Positions 28,949 through 36,903 of a stretch of 64,000 nt of DNA are shown here, one piece after another; the first letter of the stretch is position 1; each line of letters opens with the position of its first letter. Origin of the DNA: Pseudomonas sp. TTU2014-080ASC (GTDB taxonomy: Bacteria; Pseudomonadota; Gammaproteobacteria; Pseudomonadales; Pseudomonadaceae); the NCBI RefSeq assembly GCF_001446935.1, contig NZ_LKKK01000011.1:682001-746000 (forward strand). The letters are read 5' to 3'. The position numbers were made by a program, and so were the translations under genes. The notes under the pieces are model-generated. The model searched no databases. It saw only the letters and a list, made by a program, of their open reading frames with translations, and had not been told where the DNA came from.

Positions 28949-29776
28949 TCATTGTTCGCAGAAATTTGCCTCACTAACGTTAGGCAGTCTGAAGAAATCA
29001 CGGGCGCAGGCGGTTGTGTGAGCTGCCAATATTGCTTCGCTTTCACCCCGGTGCAGGGAGACTTCTCTGAGTACTTCCGTCAGAAACGCGGGTTCGTTGC
29101 GGTTGTTTTTGGGCTTGGGGCGTAAGGTGCGCGGCAGCAGGTAGGGCGCGTCGCTTTCCAGCATCAGGCGGCCGCGAGGGATTTCACGTACGAGTGTATG
29201 TAAATGGCTGCCCCGGCGCTCATCGCAGATCCAACCGGTGATACCAATGTGCAAGTCCATGTCCAGATAGCGGTAGAGCGTATCCTTTTCGCCGGTAAAA
29301 CAGTGCACTACTGCCGCTGGTAGATGGTCACGAAATTCGCGCAGAATCGACAGCAACCGTTCGCCCGCGTCACGTTCGTGTAGGAACACCGGCAGCTGCA
29401 GCTCCACGGCCAGCGCCAGTTGTAGTTCCAGGGCTTTTTCCTGTTGCGGGCGTGGCGAGAAGTCGCGGTTGAAGTCCAGCCCGCACTCGCCAACAGCACG
29501 CACGCTGGGCTCTTTGAGCAAAGCCTTCAGATGATTGTGGGTGTCACTGGTCCAGTTGCTGGCGTCATGGGGATGAATCCCTGCTGTACTGAACAAGCGC
29601 TCTCCGGTGCTGTCCAGTTGCTGGCATAGTTCAAGTGCCTGCTGGCTTTCGCTGACGCTGGTACCAGTGAGGATCATCTGGCACACACCGGCAGCACGGG
29701 CTCTGTCGAGTACATCCGTGTGGCGATCGTTGAAGCTGGGGTGGGTCAGATTGACGCCAATATCAATGAGTTGCAT
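28949..29776 (-). CDS. tatD: TatD family metal-dependent DNase
   Basis: A 275-residue TIM-barrel metallohydrolase. It follows E. coli TatD itself rather than YcfH or Yjj[12 protein letters not shown] at the start, [49 protein letters not shown], and [10 protein letters not shown] with the metal-binding Asp. TatD is a 3'-5' exonuclease linked to DNA repair under oxidative stress; despite the name it is not needed for Tat export. No tatABC genes are nearby. The start is the ATG at 29776. Confidence 0.95.
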   Translation of the reverse strand: MQLIDIGVNLTHPSFNDRHTDVLDRARAAGVCQMILTGTSVSESQQALELCQQLDSTGERLFSTAGIHPHDASNWTSDTHNHLKALLKEPSVRAVGECGLDFNRDFSPRPQQEKALELQLALAVELQLPVFLHERDAGERLLSILREFRDHLPAAVVHCFTGEKDTLYRYLDMDLHIGITGWICDERRGSHLHTLVREIPRGRLMLESDAPYLLPRTLRPKPKNNRNEPAFLTEVLREVSLHRGESEAILAAHTTACARDFFRLPNVSEANFCEQ

Positions 29777-30010
29777 GGATCGGCCTGAACGGAGAAAGGT
29801 GAGTGGGTAGGGCGTACATGAAACGAATTTAAACCTAACAATTACAACTGGTTAAGTCATTTGTATGCAGTCATTCATCATGCAAGGTTGGCATCCCGGG
29901 GCAAGCTGTGCGAACCTCCGCGCCCCGAATAATCCAGCTTTGGTCTGCATGACAGCATTTAACATCCACTTCTTCACTGATCCGGCCTTGATCGGGATTC
30001 CGGAGTCTTG

Positions 30011-31399
30011 ATGCTAAGAGTGCTGCTTATAGGCTGCCTGTTTTTGCTGTCGTTTGCAGCGTCTGCACGTGTGTCTGGCCCGCTTGAGGTCGACCAGCCC
30101 AAAGCCGTACGCGATCTCCCTGACATCCGCCGTAGTGGTGAACTGCGTGTACTGATCAACCAGAGCCGAAACAGCTCAGGCGAAGTCAAAGGGCAGAGCA
30201 TCGGTATCGAATACCAGCGTTTACGTGCCTTTGAGCACCAACTCAATAGCAATAACCGCAACAGCCGAACCATCAAGCTGAAGCTGATCCCAAAACCCAA
30301 AGACCAACTTTTAGCCGCCTTGCGCCGTGGCGAAGGCGATATGGTGGCCCCAGGTGAGCTGCTGAGTGTTCCCCGTGGCAGCAACCTCAGCGCCAGCGCT
30401 GAAGTGCGTAAAGACGTGTCGCTGGTAATCGTCGCGCGTAAAGGGAATCGTCAGTACCGCCATCTTGAAGATCTCTCAGGCCGTAGCCTAGCCCTGCCTA
30501 CAGGCAGTGTGGCAGGTGATGCCATTCGCGAGCTCAATCAGCAGTTGATGGACCGAAAGAAGGCACCGCTGATTATTGAGTGGGTCAATCCGACTCTGGC
30601 CGTCGAAGACGTGCTGGAGATGGTGCATGCGGGCATCTTCAATCTGACGGCTGTGGAGTTACCCATCGCAGAGCGCTGGGCTAAAGTCATGCCCAAGTTG
30701 CGAGTTGACCGCCATATGCGTTTGCTCGAAGACGGCTCCATGCATTGGTACACGAGGCGGGATATGCCAATGCTGAGCGCCAGTATCGACCGCTTTATCA
30801 AGTCCTATCATCCATCCGCGGATCAGGATGCCGTATTTCAACGAGTTTACCGACGCTTATATAAGGTGCATTACCCACTGGGGCGGGTCGAAAGGCAGCG
30901 TCTTGAGCGGGTGCGTCCGGTGCTGCAACGCCACGCCAAGGCGCAGAACTTCGATTGGCTGATGCTGGCGGCGCTGGCGTTTAAGGAGTCAACCCTGAAC
31001 CCCTCAGCACGTGGCGCTGGTGGGGCAATGGGATTAATGCAGGTCACGCCTGCGGCAGCCCGCAGCGTTGGCGTCAGTAACATCGCCAATCTCGATAACA
31101 ATGTCATGGCCAGTGCCAAGTATCTGGCCATGATCCGGCGCAACTTTTTCAATAGCCCACAACTCAATGAGCGCGAGCGTATGGCGTTCATTCTGGCCGG
31201 TTACAACTTAGGGCCACAGCGGGTACAGAGCATGCGGGCCGAGGCTAGAAGGCGCGGGCTAAACCCAAACCAGTGGTTTTTTCAGGTAGAGCGGGTAGCC
31301 ATGGAACAAATTGGTATGGGGGTAGTTAGCTACGTGAATAGCGTCAATAAGTACTTTGTGGCATTTGACCGAGAGCGCTATTTACTCGAGCCAAAGTGA
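30011..31399 (+). CDS. Lytic transglycosylase with solute-binding-like domain (MltF-like)
   Basis: A 462-residue envelope protein: an N-terminal signal (LRVLLIGCLFLLSFAASA; no lipobox after it), a periplasmic binding-protein domain like SBP_bac_3 (about 30-275), then an SLT lytic transglycosylase domain (about 305-455). The catalytic Glu is E326 in ALAFKESTLNPSARG, followed by GAMGLMQVTPAAA and the FILAGYNLGPQRVQ segment. This is MltF architecture, which cleaves murein to 1,6-anhydro-MurNAc; the binding domain regulates it. The ATG at 30011 follows GGAG. Confidence 0.92.
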   Translation: MLRVLLIGCLFLLSFAASARVSGPLEVDQPKAVRDLPDIRRSGELRVLINQSRNSSGEVKGQSIGIEYQRLRAFEHQLNSNNRNSRTIKLKLIPKPKDQLLAALRRGEGDMVAPGELLSVPRGSNLSASAEVRKDVSLVIVARKGNRQYRHLEDLSGRSLALPTGSVAGDAIRELNQQLMDRKKAPLIIEWVNPTLAVEDVLEMVHAGIFNLTAVELPIAERWAKVMPKLRVDRHMRLLEDGSMHWYTRRDMPMLSASIDRFIKSYHPSADQDAVFQRVYRRLYKVHYPLGRVERQRLERVRPVLQRHAKAQNFDWLMLAALAFKESTLNPSARGAGGAMGLMQVTPAAARSVGVSNIANLDNNVMASAKYLAMIRRNFFNSPQLNERERMAFILAGYNLGPQRVQSMRAEARRRGLNPNQWFFQVERVAMEQIGMGVVSYVNSVNKYFVAFDRERYLLEPK

Positions 31400-31410
31400 T
31401 ATTTGCTGAG

Positions 31411-31445
31411 TGTGATTTATATCTATTTATTAGATACAAATCACA
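31411..31445. promoter_or_regulatory. Long inverted repeat before doxX
   Basis: TGTGATTTATATCT (31411-31424) and AGATACAAATCACA (31432-31445) are 13 of 14 complementary. It follows the MltF-like stop by 11 bases. It may be a terminator without a T-run or an operator. A second, smaller palindrome (TCAGGATA/TATCTGA, 31474-31492) is nearer to the doxX start. Confidence 0.45.
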
Positions 31446-31523
31446 CAGAATATGCGCTGGAATCATTCGAAAATCAGGATATGATTATCTGAATCCTCCT
31501 ATTCCAAAACAAGGACTGTAACC

Positions 31524-31958
31524 ATGAAAACCCTTACCAATACCGTACTTTCATCCCAGGCTGGATATGGCATCACACTGTTGCGCATCTTGGTTGGCAT
31601 CATTTTCGTAGCGCATGGCGGGCAGAAGCTGTTTGGCCTGTTTGGTGGTTACGGTCTAGAAGGAACAGGACAGTGGATGGAGAGCATCGGCCTGACGCCT
31701 GGCTATTACCTGGCCATGCTTTCTGGCGCTGCTGAGTTCTTCGGCGGTCTGGCTTTAATCGTAGGTTTGCTGGCTCGCCCGGCGGCCTTGGCCCTGACGT
31801 TCACCATGCTGGTTGCAATCGTTAAAGTGCATTTGGCCAACGGTCTGTTTATGAGCAACAACGGCTACGAGTTCGCTTTAGCTCTGATGGCAGCCAGTCT
31901 GGCGATTCTGATTGAAGGTGCGGGTAAGTTGTCGATTGACAATGCCCTGGCTCGATAA
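31524..31958 (+). CDS. DoxX family membrane protein
   Basis: A 144-residue integral membrane protein with four hydrophobic segments, beginning GITLLRILVGIIFVAHGGQKLFG, the DoxX/SURF4-like signature (LRxxxGxxFxxHGxxKL). Length is normal. Family members are small quinone- or stress-linked membrane proteins with poorly defined roles. A well-placed AAGGA site precedes the start and palindromes upstream suggest regulation. It is a single gene with a strong terminator. Confidence 0.9.
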   Translation: MKTLTNTVLSSQAGYGITLLRILVGIIFVAHGGQKLFGLFGGYGLEGTGQWMESIGLTPGYYLAMLSGAAEFFGGLALIVGLLARPAALALTFTMLVAIVKVHLANGLFMSNNGYEFALALMAASLAILIEGAGKLSIDNALAR

Positions 31959-31973
31959 GCCCGGCGCGTTTCA

Positions 31974-31999
31974 AAAGCCCACCTTGTGTGGGCTTTTTT
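31974..31999 (+). terminator. Rho-independent terminator after doxX
   Basis: Perfect stem AAAGCCCAC (31974-31982) / GTGGGCTTT (31988-31996) with 5-base loop and a run of six T. Confidence 0.92.
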
Positions 32000-32043
32000 A
32001 TGGCTGCAATTGACCGCCGAGCCGTCTGTAGCGGGCATCTTTC

Positions 32044-32072
32044 TTGACACTCAATGTGCAGAGTTCTACGAT
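32044..32072 (+). promoter_or_regulatory. Sigma70-type promoter with long structured leader
   Basis: Perfect -35 TTGACA (32044-32049), 17-base spacer and -10 TACGAT (32067-32072). The next start codon is at 32240, giving a leader of about 160 bases with several complementary segments: GCCCC/GGGGC, the 12-base palindrome TCCTGATCAGGA, CCGCTG/CAGCGG and GAGGC/GCCTC. Confidence 0.6.
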
Positions 32073-32239
32073 CTCGCCCCATGCGCCGATTTAAACAGCT
32101 ACTTGCGGGGCGCCGGGAAATGATCCTGATCAGGACCCTGAGAAGCACTCATCAGAGGCTTTGAAATACCGCTAAAGCGCTGGTTCGGTGTCGCCTCTCA
32201 CCGCTGCCCAGCGGACGCAATGAGGCGGAGATGTAATAA

Positions 32240-32548
32240 ATGCTTTGTCCCCAACCGCACATCCGATTAGCCCCGATTACTTCCGGGCTGGCTTTGCGCA
32301 ATCCGAAAATCCTTCTAGGCGGCAGTCATCAGCCGACGCTGTTGCGCTATCTGGACGGCTGGCCGAAGCGTTGGACCGGGCAGAAGAATCTGCTGATCAG
32401 CTTCGTTCACGATGGTGAGTCGCTGTCCCGTTTTGCAACCGATCAATTCGATATTGCTGTGATCCAGTCTCCAGCCGCCGATCAGGTAGAAGACATGGTT
32501 CGCCAGCTCATTCGGGTGGCCCGACAAGGCCTGATTACCCGCCGCTAA
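32240..32548 (+). CDS. Small conserved-looking protein, unknown function
   Basis: A 102-residue cytoplasmic protein preceded by GGCGGAG and the good promoter above. The segment LLISFVHDGESLSRFATDQF and the following FDIAVIQSPAADQVEDMVRQ look like alternating strand and helix of a small alpha/beta domain, and it ends in a basic tail (RVARQGLITRR). I do not recognise the family. It lies 71 bases before the PPK2 gene and on the same strand, and I recall a small gene in the same place in other pseudomonads, so it may be linked to it. A 309-base open frame at good ribosome-site spacing supports it being real. Confidence 0.65.
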   Translation: MLCPQPHIRLAPITSGLALRNPKILLGGSHQPTLLRYLDGWPKRWTGQKNLLISFVHDGESLSRFATDQFDIAVIQSPAADQVEDMVRQLIRVARQGLITRR

Positions 32549-32619
32549 CCCAGCTTCGATAAGCTTTTCCCATGAAGCGCCTGATCCGCTAATCTGCTGG
32601 GATCATGTCGGGAGGGGTT

Positions 32620-34107
32620 ATGTTCGAATCCGCTGAAATTGGCCGCAGCATCGCCAAAGACGTTTACGAGAAAGAAGCGCTGATCTTGCGCGAGGCCCTG
32701 CTTGAGGCTCAGTACGAGCTCAAGCAGCAGGGGCGTTTTGCCGTGCTGATTTTGATCAACGGTATTGAAGGTGCGGGTAAGGGGGAGACCGTCAAACTGC
32801 TTAACGAGTGGATGGACCCGCGCCTGATTCAGGTTAATACCTTTGACCGGCCAACTGATGAGGAACTCGCTCGGCCACCGGCTTGGCGTTACTGGCGGCA
32901 GTTGCCGCCGAAAGGGCGCATGGGCATCTTCTTCGGTGATTGGTACAGCCAGATGCTGCAGGGGCGGGTACATGGACTGTTTAAAAATGCTCAGCTTGAT
33001 CAGTACATTGATGGTGCCTTAGGCCTTGAACGCATGCTCAGTGATGAAGGCACGCTGATCTTCAAGTTCTGGTTCCACCTCTCCAAAAAACAGATGAAGG
33101 CGCGCCTTAAGGCACTGCGTGATGACCCGCTGCATAGCTGGCGTATTAGCCCTCTGGACTGGCAGCAGTCGCGGACCTACGACAAGTTCGTCGAAGTCGG
33201 TGAGCGTCTGTTGCGCCGTACCAGCCGGGACTACGCACCCTGGTATGTGGTGGAAGGGGTTGATCAGTATTACCGCAGCCTGACCGTCGGGCGAATCTTG
33301 CTGGATGGTTTGCAGGCCGCGTTGAAGGTGACTGAGCGGGTGACGTCTCACCCTCACGCAGCACCAATGATCTCCAGTCTGGACGAGCGTGGCCTGCTGG
33401 AAAGCCTAGACATGTCGCAGTCGCTGGATAAGGCCAACTACAACGAGCAACTGGCTATCGAGCAAGCCCGACTGGCCAGTTTGCTACGTGACAAGCGCAT
33501 GCGTAAACACTCGTTGGTGGCGGTCTTTGAAGGTAACGATGCCGCTGGTAAAGGCGGCGCAATCCGCCGGGTAATCGGTGGGCTGGACCCGCGCCAATAC
33601 CGGATTGTGCCGATTGCTGCACCGACCGAGGAAGAGCGTGCGCAACCTTATTTGTGGCGTTTCTGGCGGCATTTGCCCGCGCGTGGGCAATTCACCCTGT
33701 TTGACCGCTCGTGGTACGGGCGTGTACTGGTTGAGCGCGTTGAGGGGTTTTGTTCTCAGAGTGACTGGTTACGCGCTTACGGAGAGATCAACGATTTTGA
33801 GCAGCAGATAACCGACGCCGGAGTGGTACTGGTTAAGTTCTGGCTATCGATCGATCAAGACACCCAGCTTAAGCGGTTTAAGGAGCGCGAAAAAATTCCG
33901 TTCAAGCGCTTCAAAATCACTGAGGAAGACTGGCGCAACCGTGAAAAATGGCCGCTTTACCGAGACGCGGTGGGTGATATGGTGGACCGCACCAGCACAG
34001 GGATCGCGCCTTGGACATTGGTTGAAGCGAACGACAAACGCTTTGCCCGGGTAAAGGTGTTACGCACGATCAATCAGGCCATTGAGGACGCATTCAAGAA
34101 GGATTGA
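32620..34107 (+). CDS. pap: Polyphosphate:AMP phosphotransferase, two-domain PPK2 (class II)
   Basis: A 495-residue protein of two fused PPK2 domains. The N-terminal domain has the P-loop variant INGIEGAGKGETV and the C-terminal one FEGNDAAGKGGAIRR, followed by FDRSWYGRVLVERVEG and the conserved FWLSIDQDTQLKRFKERE. Two-domain PPK2s (P. aeruginosa PA3455 type) use polyphosphate to phosphorylate AMP to ADP, recycling AMP and breaking down polyphosphate. The ATG at 32620 is chosen because GGGAGGGG precedes it; an in-frame ATG at 32605 has no ribosome site. The gene ends at a strong terminator. Confidence 0.95.
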   Translation: MFESAEIGRSIAKDVYEKEALILREALLEAQYELKQQGRFAVLILINGIEGAGKGETVKLLNEWMDPRLIQVNTFDRPTDEELARPPAWRYWRQLPPKGRMGIFFGDWYSQMLQGRVHGLFKNAQLDQYIDGALGLERMLSDEGTLIFKFWFHLSKKQMKARLKALRDDPLHSWRISPLDWQQSRTYDKFVEVGERLLRRTSRDYAPWYVVEGVDQYYRSLTVGRILLDGLQAALKVTERVTSHPHAAPMISSLDERGLLESLDMSQSLDKANYNEQLAIEQARLASLLRDKRMRKHSLVAVFEGNDAAGKGGAIRRVIGGLDPRQYRIVPIAAPTEEERAQPYLWRFWRHLPARGQFTLFDRSWYGRVLVERVEGFCSQSDWLRAYGEINDFEQQITDAGVVLVKFWLSIDQDTQLKRFKEREKIPFKRFKITEEDWRNREKWPLYRDAVGDMVDRTSTGIAPWTLVEANDKRFARVKVLRTINQAIEDAFKKD

Positions 34108-34120
34108 ATGCACGGGCCAT

Positions 34121-34149
34121 AAAAAAACCGCGCCATGACGCGGTTTTTT
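34121..34149. terminator. Bidirectional rho-independent terminator
   Basis: AAAAAAACCGCG... / CGCGGTTTTTT: core stem CCGCG (34128-34132) / CGCGG (34139-34143) extended by A/T pairs on both sides, serving both the PPK2 gene and the minus-strand gene that converges on it. Confidence 0.92.
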
Positions 34150-34160
34150 ATGGCTGGGAG

Positions 34161-34370
34161 TCAGAAGTAACTCGTTGTAATCAGCTCTTTGGCCCGCACT
34201 TGCCGGTCAATGTAGCGTTGGACTTCACGTTCGGCGTCTGCCCGCGTGAAGAAGGGGCCCTCCAGTGTACCTTCGCGAGTGGAGAAGAAATATTGCCCGT
34301 TTACCGCGCTGATCCGGTCGGAGCGGTAATGCGTCGATGTCGAAGTATCGCGCTCACGTTTGATGTTCAT
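34161..34370 (-). CDS. DUF6316 family small protein
   Basis: A 69-residue protein (MNIKRERDTSTSTHYRSDRI...). The pattern THYRSDRI, then YFFSTREGTLEGPFFTRADAE and a helical end, is that of small pseudomonad proteins annotated DUF6316: a short beta hairpin with a conserved REG-x-x-GPF motif. Function unknown. The ATG at 34370 is preferred over a TTG at 34385. It lies downstream of the SDR gene on the same strand (about 150 bases), so it could be the last gene of that transcript. Confidence 0.7.
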   Translation of the reverse strand: MNIKRERDTSTSTHYRSDRISAVNGQYFFSTREGTLEGPFFTRADAEREVQRYIDRQVRAKELITTSYF

Positions 34371-34521
34371 ACAAAGCCCTCGCAATAAGAGGTTTTATTC
34401 TTATAGACCCAATCTAACAAACGTGCTTTGGGCAATACCAGCCCGGGGCAAGGCAAACTGGACCTTAGTAGGGGGGAGTAAAAGTTGCAGAGACTACCCT
34501 CGCGGGCGGATTGGGTCAGCG

Positions 34522-35346
34522 TTAGCGGTCTGTTCTGGCGGCGCTGTCGCGTTGCTGTTCCAACTCGTGCAGACGCTGGCTGAGAGCGCGTTGGATGTTT
34601 TTGTACGCATCACTGCCCAGAATCAGGCGGCGTGGCGGCTGGGTAATTGTGGCGCAGTTGATAATAGCTGTGGCCATTTTCTGGACGCAGCCGGGGCTGG
34701 GGAACTTACCCATGGCCAGCAGGCGTCGATAATTGCCGACGGTGCTGCCCTGATAAGCAGATAAAGTCTGGCGCTGTTTCACCACATGCTCATCAAAGCG
34801 GGTTGCGACGCGCCCCGGTACGATCAGGGTGACGTGTAGCCCCAGACTTTCAACTTCCTGGCGCAAGCCTTCGCAGAACCCCTCGATGCCCCATTTGCTG
34901 GCCTGATACAAGGCGAGGGCGGGGAAGCTCATCTCCCCTGACTCGCTGGACACCTGCAACAGCCGGCCAAAGCCCTGGGCGCGCAGATAAGGCAGGCAGG
35001 CCTGAAGCAGCAGTATCGAACCCAGCAGATTGGTCCGCAGTTGGGCCTCGATCTGATCCTGATGCAGCTCCTCGACCGCGCCGAATAATCCGTACCCGGC
35101 GCTGCTGAGTACGACATCAATCTGGTTGACCTCAGCAAAGGCTTCGCTGACTACGCTGCGAATAGCTATTGGTTCATCGATATTCAGACGTTTGCGCAGC
35201 AGGAGTTGACCATGAATTTGCTGCAGGTCATCCAGCCGTTCGATACTGCGGCTGCAGGCGATCACTCGGTTGCCACCGGCCAGCAGTTGCTCACAGGTAG
35301 CGTAGCCGAGGCCGCTGGTTGCGCCGGTGATAAGCCAGGTTTGCAT
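34522..35346 (-). CDS. SDR-family NAD(P)-dependent oxidoreductase of the FAAL/ACP/P450 operon
   Basis: A 274-residue classical short-chain dehydrogenase. TGATSGLG (8-15) binds the dinucleotide; SSAGYGLFG follows the NAG-type strand; the catalytic residues are a serine in QVSSESGEMS (about 134), Tyr147 and Lys151 in YQASK. It could oxidise a hydroxyl installed by the neighbouring P450 or reduce a ketone. The start has GGGAG eight bases upstream; it begins 13 bases after the P450 stop, so is the last core gene of the operon. Confidence 0.9.
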   Translation of the reverse strand: MQTWLITGATSGLGYATCEQLLAGGNRVIACSRSIERLDDLQQIHGQLLLRKRLNIDEPIAIRSVVSEAFAEVNQIDVVLSSAGYGLFGAVEELHQDQIEAQLRTNLLGSILLLQACLPYLRAQGFGRLLQVSSESGEMSFPALALYQASKWGIEGFCEGLRQEVESLGLHVTLIVPGRVATRFDEHVVKQRQTLSAYQGSTVGNYRRLLAMGKFPSPGCVQKMATAIINCATITQPPRRLILGSDAYKNIQRALSQRLHELEQQRDSAARTDR

Positions 35347-35359
35347 GCAGACACTCCCT

Positions 35360-36631
35360 TCAATGGCGCAGGCTGATGTGCACCGGCTGGCCGCCTTCGC
35401 GCAGCATCAGCGACTTCCAGTAGAAGCGCGGTTGATCAGTACTGAGCAGGGTGAGTTCGGCATCGCGAAGAAACACCGCCATAAAGGTGGCCAGTTCAAT
35501 CAGGGCGAATTTTTTACCGCCGCAGACTCGCGGGCCAAAGATGAAGCCGACATTGGCACCGGCGCAAGCGTTGTTACGATAGCGCTCAAGGTGCGGACGC
35601 CACGGGTCGGGATGGCGGAGGGCGTCATGCTGGATACCGATGATGGAGACTGAAACATTGCAGTCTGGCCCGATGTGATGGCCGTCGATTTCGTCCTCGG
35701 AGTTGGCCAGGCGCGTGACGATGGGCGTCGGTGGAAACAGGCGCAGGGTTTCGGAGACAAATGCCTCGAGCAGTTCGATCTGGCTGAGCCGCTTCCAGCT
35801 TAGATCGCCTGATGTCCAAAACGGCAGAACGGCCTCGCGCAGTTGCTGTTGCAGCTCTGGGTACAGTGCCAGTAGGTAACAGCCCCAGCCTACAGCAGCC
35901 GCTGTGGTGTCGGCTCCAGCGGAGAAGAAGGTCAGCAACTCGTGTTCCAGCTGGATGTTATTGCTGGGGTCGTGGTCAGCGGCTAGCAGCCCTTTGAGTA
36001 AAGGCGAAGGCGGCAGGCTGTTACTGCGGAACAGGCGGAAGTCGTTGAAGATCTGCCGGCGTAGCGCTGGTAGCAGGTGCAGGCGTTGATGCTGGAGAAT
36101 GTCTTTGCCTACGCTGGGGGTGAAGGCGTATTCGGAACCGAACTCCATCAGACTGGCGAGGTGTTCCAAGTCGACGCCGGTGTCGTTGAGCGGTACGTCG
36201 AAGAAGTTCTCCACTAATACCGACATTGCCAAGCGGCGCAGACACAGCTCGCTGAGGTGGTCAGCCCCATCGGCGCTGTGCCCGGCCAGCTCGCGGACAG
36301 TGTTTGCGGCTTGTGCGCAGGCCAGGTTGAAGGTGCGCTCGCGGTCGAATTTGGCCAGGTAATGTTGTGTCAGGTCACGGCGGATGTCCCAGGCCGGGCC
36401 GTCTTCACTGAAGCGTGAAGGGCCGAGCATGTGGCGGAACCAGTGCATGTTCTTGCGGTAGTTGGCGGCATTTAAGCGCAGCACATGGTCCGCTTCTGCC
36501 AACCGCTGTATCAGCAGAACCGGGGCGTCGTTAATGTCGACCCAAAGGTTGCTGCCATTGTGGCTTTGAGCGAGCTGGTACAGCCAGTTGGCCGCTTGGT
36601 GATAAGCACCGGCGAAGCGTGGCGAGCTCAT
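35360..36631 (-). CDS. Cytochrome P450 (probable acyl-ACP oxygenase)
   Basis: A 423-residue soluble bacterial P450. The I-helix oxygen-activation motif AGADTT (238-243), the K-helix ExxR (E294-x-x-R297, SETLRLFPP) and the heme loop FIFGPRVCGG with ligand Cys370 are intact. No transmembrane anchor. The gene overlaps the ACP gene stop by 4 bases, which argues that its substrate is carried by that ACP, as with P450s acting on acyl- or aminoacyl-carrier proteins (BioI, NikQ). No ferredoxin or reductase gene is adjacent, so electrons must come from elsewhere. Reaction (hydroxylation, epoxidation, C-C cleavage) cannot be told. Confidence 0.94.
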   Translation of the reverse strand: MSSPRFAGAYHQAANWLYQLAQSHNGSNLWVDINDAPVLLIQRLAEADHVLRLNAANYRKNMHWFRHMLGPSRFSEDGPAWDIRRDLTQHYLAKFDRERTFNLACAQAANTVRELAGHSADGADHLSELCLRRLAMSVLVENFFDVPLNDTGVDLEHLASLMEFGSEYAFTPSVGKDILQHQRLHLLPALRRQIFNDFRLFRSNSLPPSPLLKGLLAADHDPSNNIQLEHELLTFFSAGADTTAAAVGWGCYLLALYPELQQQLREAVLPFWTSGDLSWKRLSQIELLEAFVSETLRLFPPTPIVTRLANSEDEIDGHHIGPDCNVSVSIIGIQHDALRHPDPWRPHLERYRNNACAGANVGFIFGPRVCGGKKFALIELATFMAVFLRDAELTLLSTDQPRFYWKSLMLREGGQPVHISLRH

Positions 36632-36861
36632 TGGCCACCGTTTTGCAGGATGTTGGCAAGGTCACGCACGGTACGCATTTCCAGCAGTAGCAAGGGATCG
36701 ACTTCGGTTTTCAGGAAGTCTTCGATCTCTACCACGATCAACGCGAAGTTGATGCTGTCGATTTCGTGGGTGGCGTTGATATCGGCATCATCTGCGATCT
36801 TCTCGATGGGAATGAACAGGCTGCCGGACAGGATTTTTTTGGCTTCGTACAGAAAGTCCAT
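36628..36861 (-). CDS. Acyl carrier protein of the FAAL/P450 operon
   Basis: A 77-residue acidic, four-helix carrier protein. The phosphopantetheine site is in ATHEIDSINFALIVVEIEDF: DSI, with Ser36 as the attachment residue, where most ACPs have DSL. It is a stand-alone ACP, separate from the housekeeping AcpP. It lies between the ligase gene (42 bases upstream) and the P450 (4-base overlap), so it probably carries the acyl group the ligase activates. No phosphopantetheinyl transferase is in the window, so it would use the cell's own. Confidence 0.9.
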   Translation of the reverse strand: MDFLYEAKKILSGSLFIPIEKIADDADINATHEIDSINFALIVVEIEDFLKTEVDPLLLLEMRTVRDLANILQNGGQ

Positions 36862-36903
36862 CTCATGCTCCCCGTGGGTTTACCAACCCGGTTTAGAACC
36901 CGC

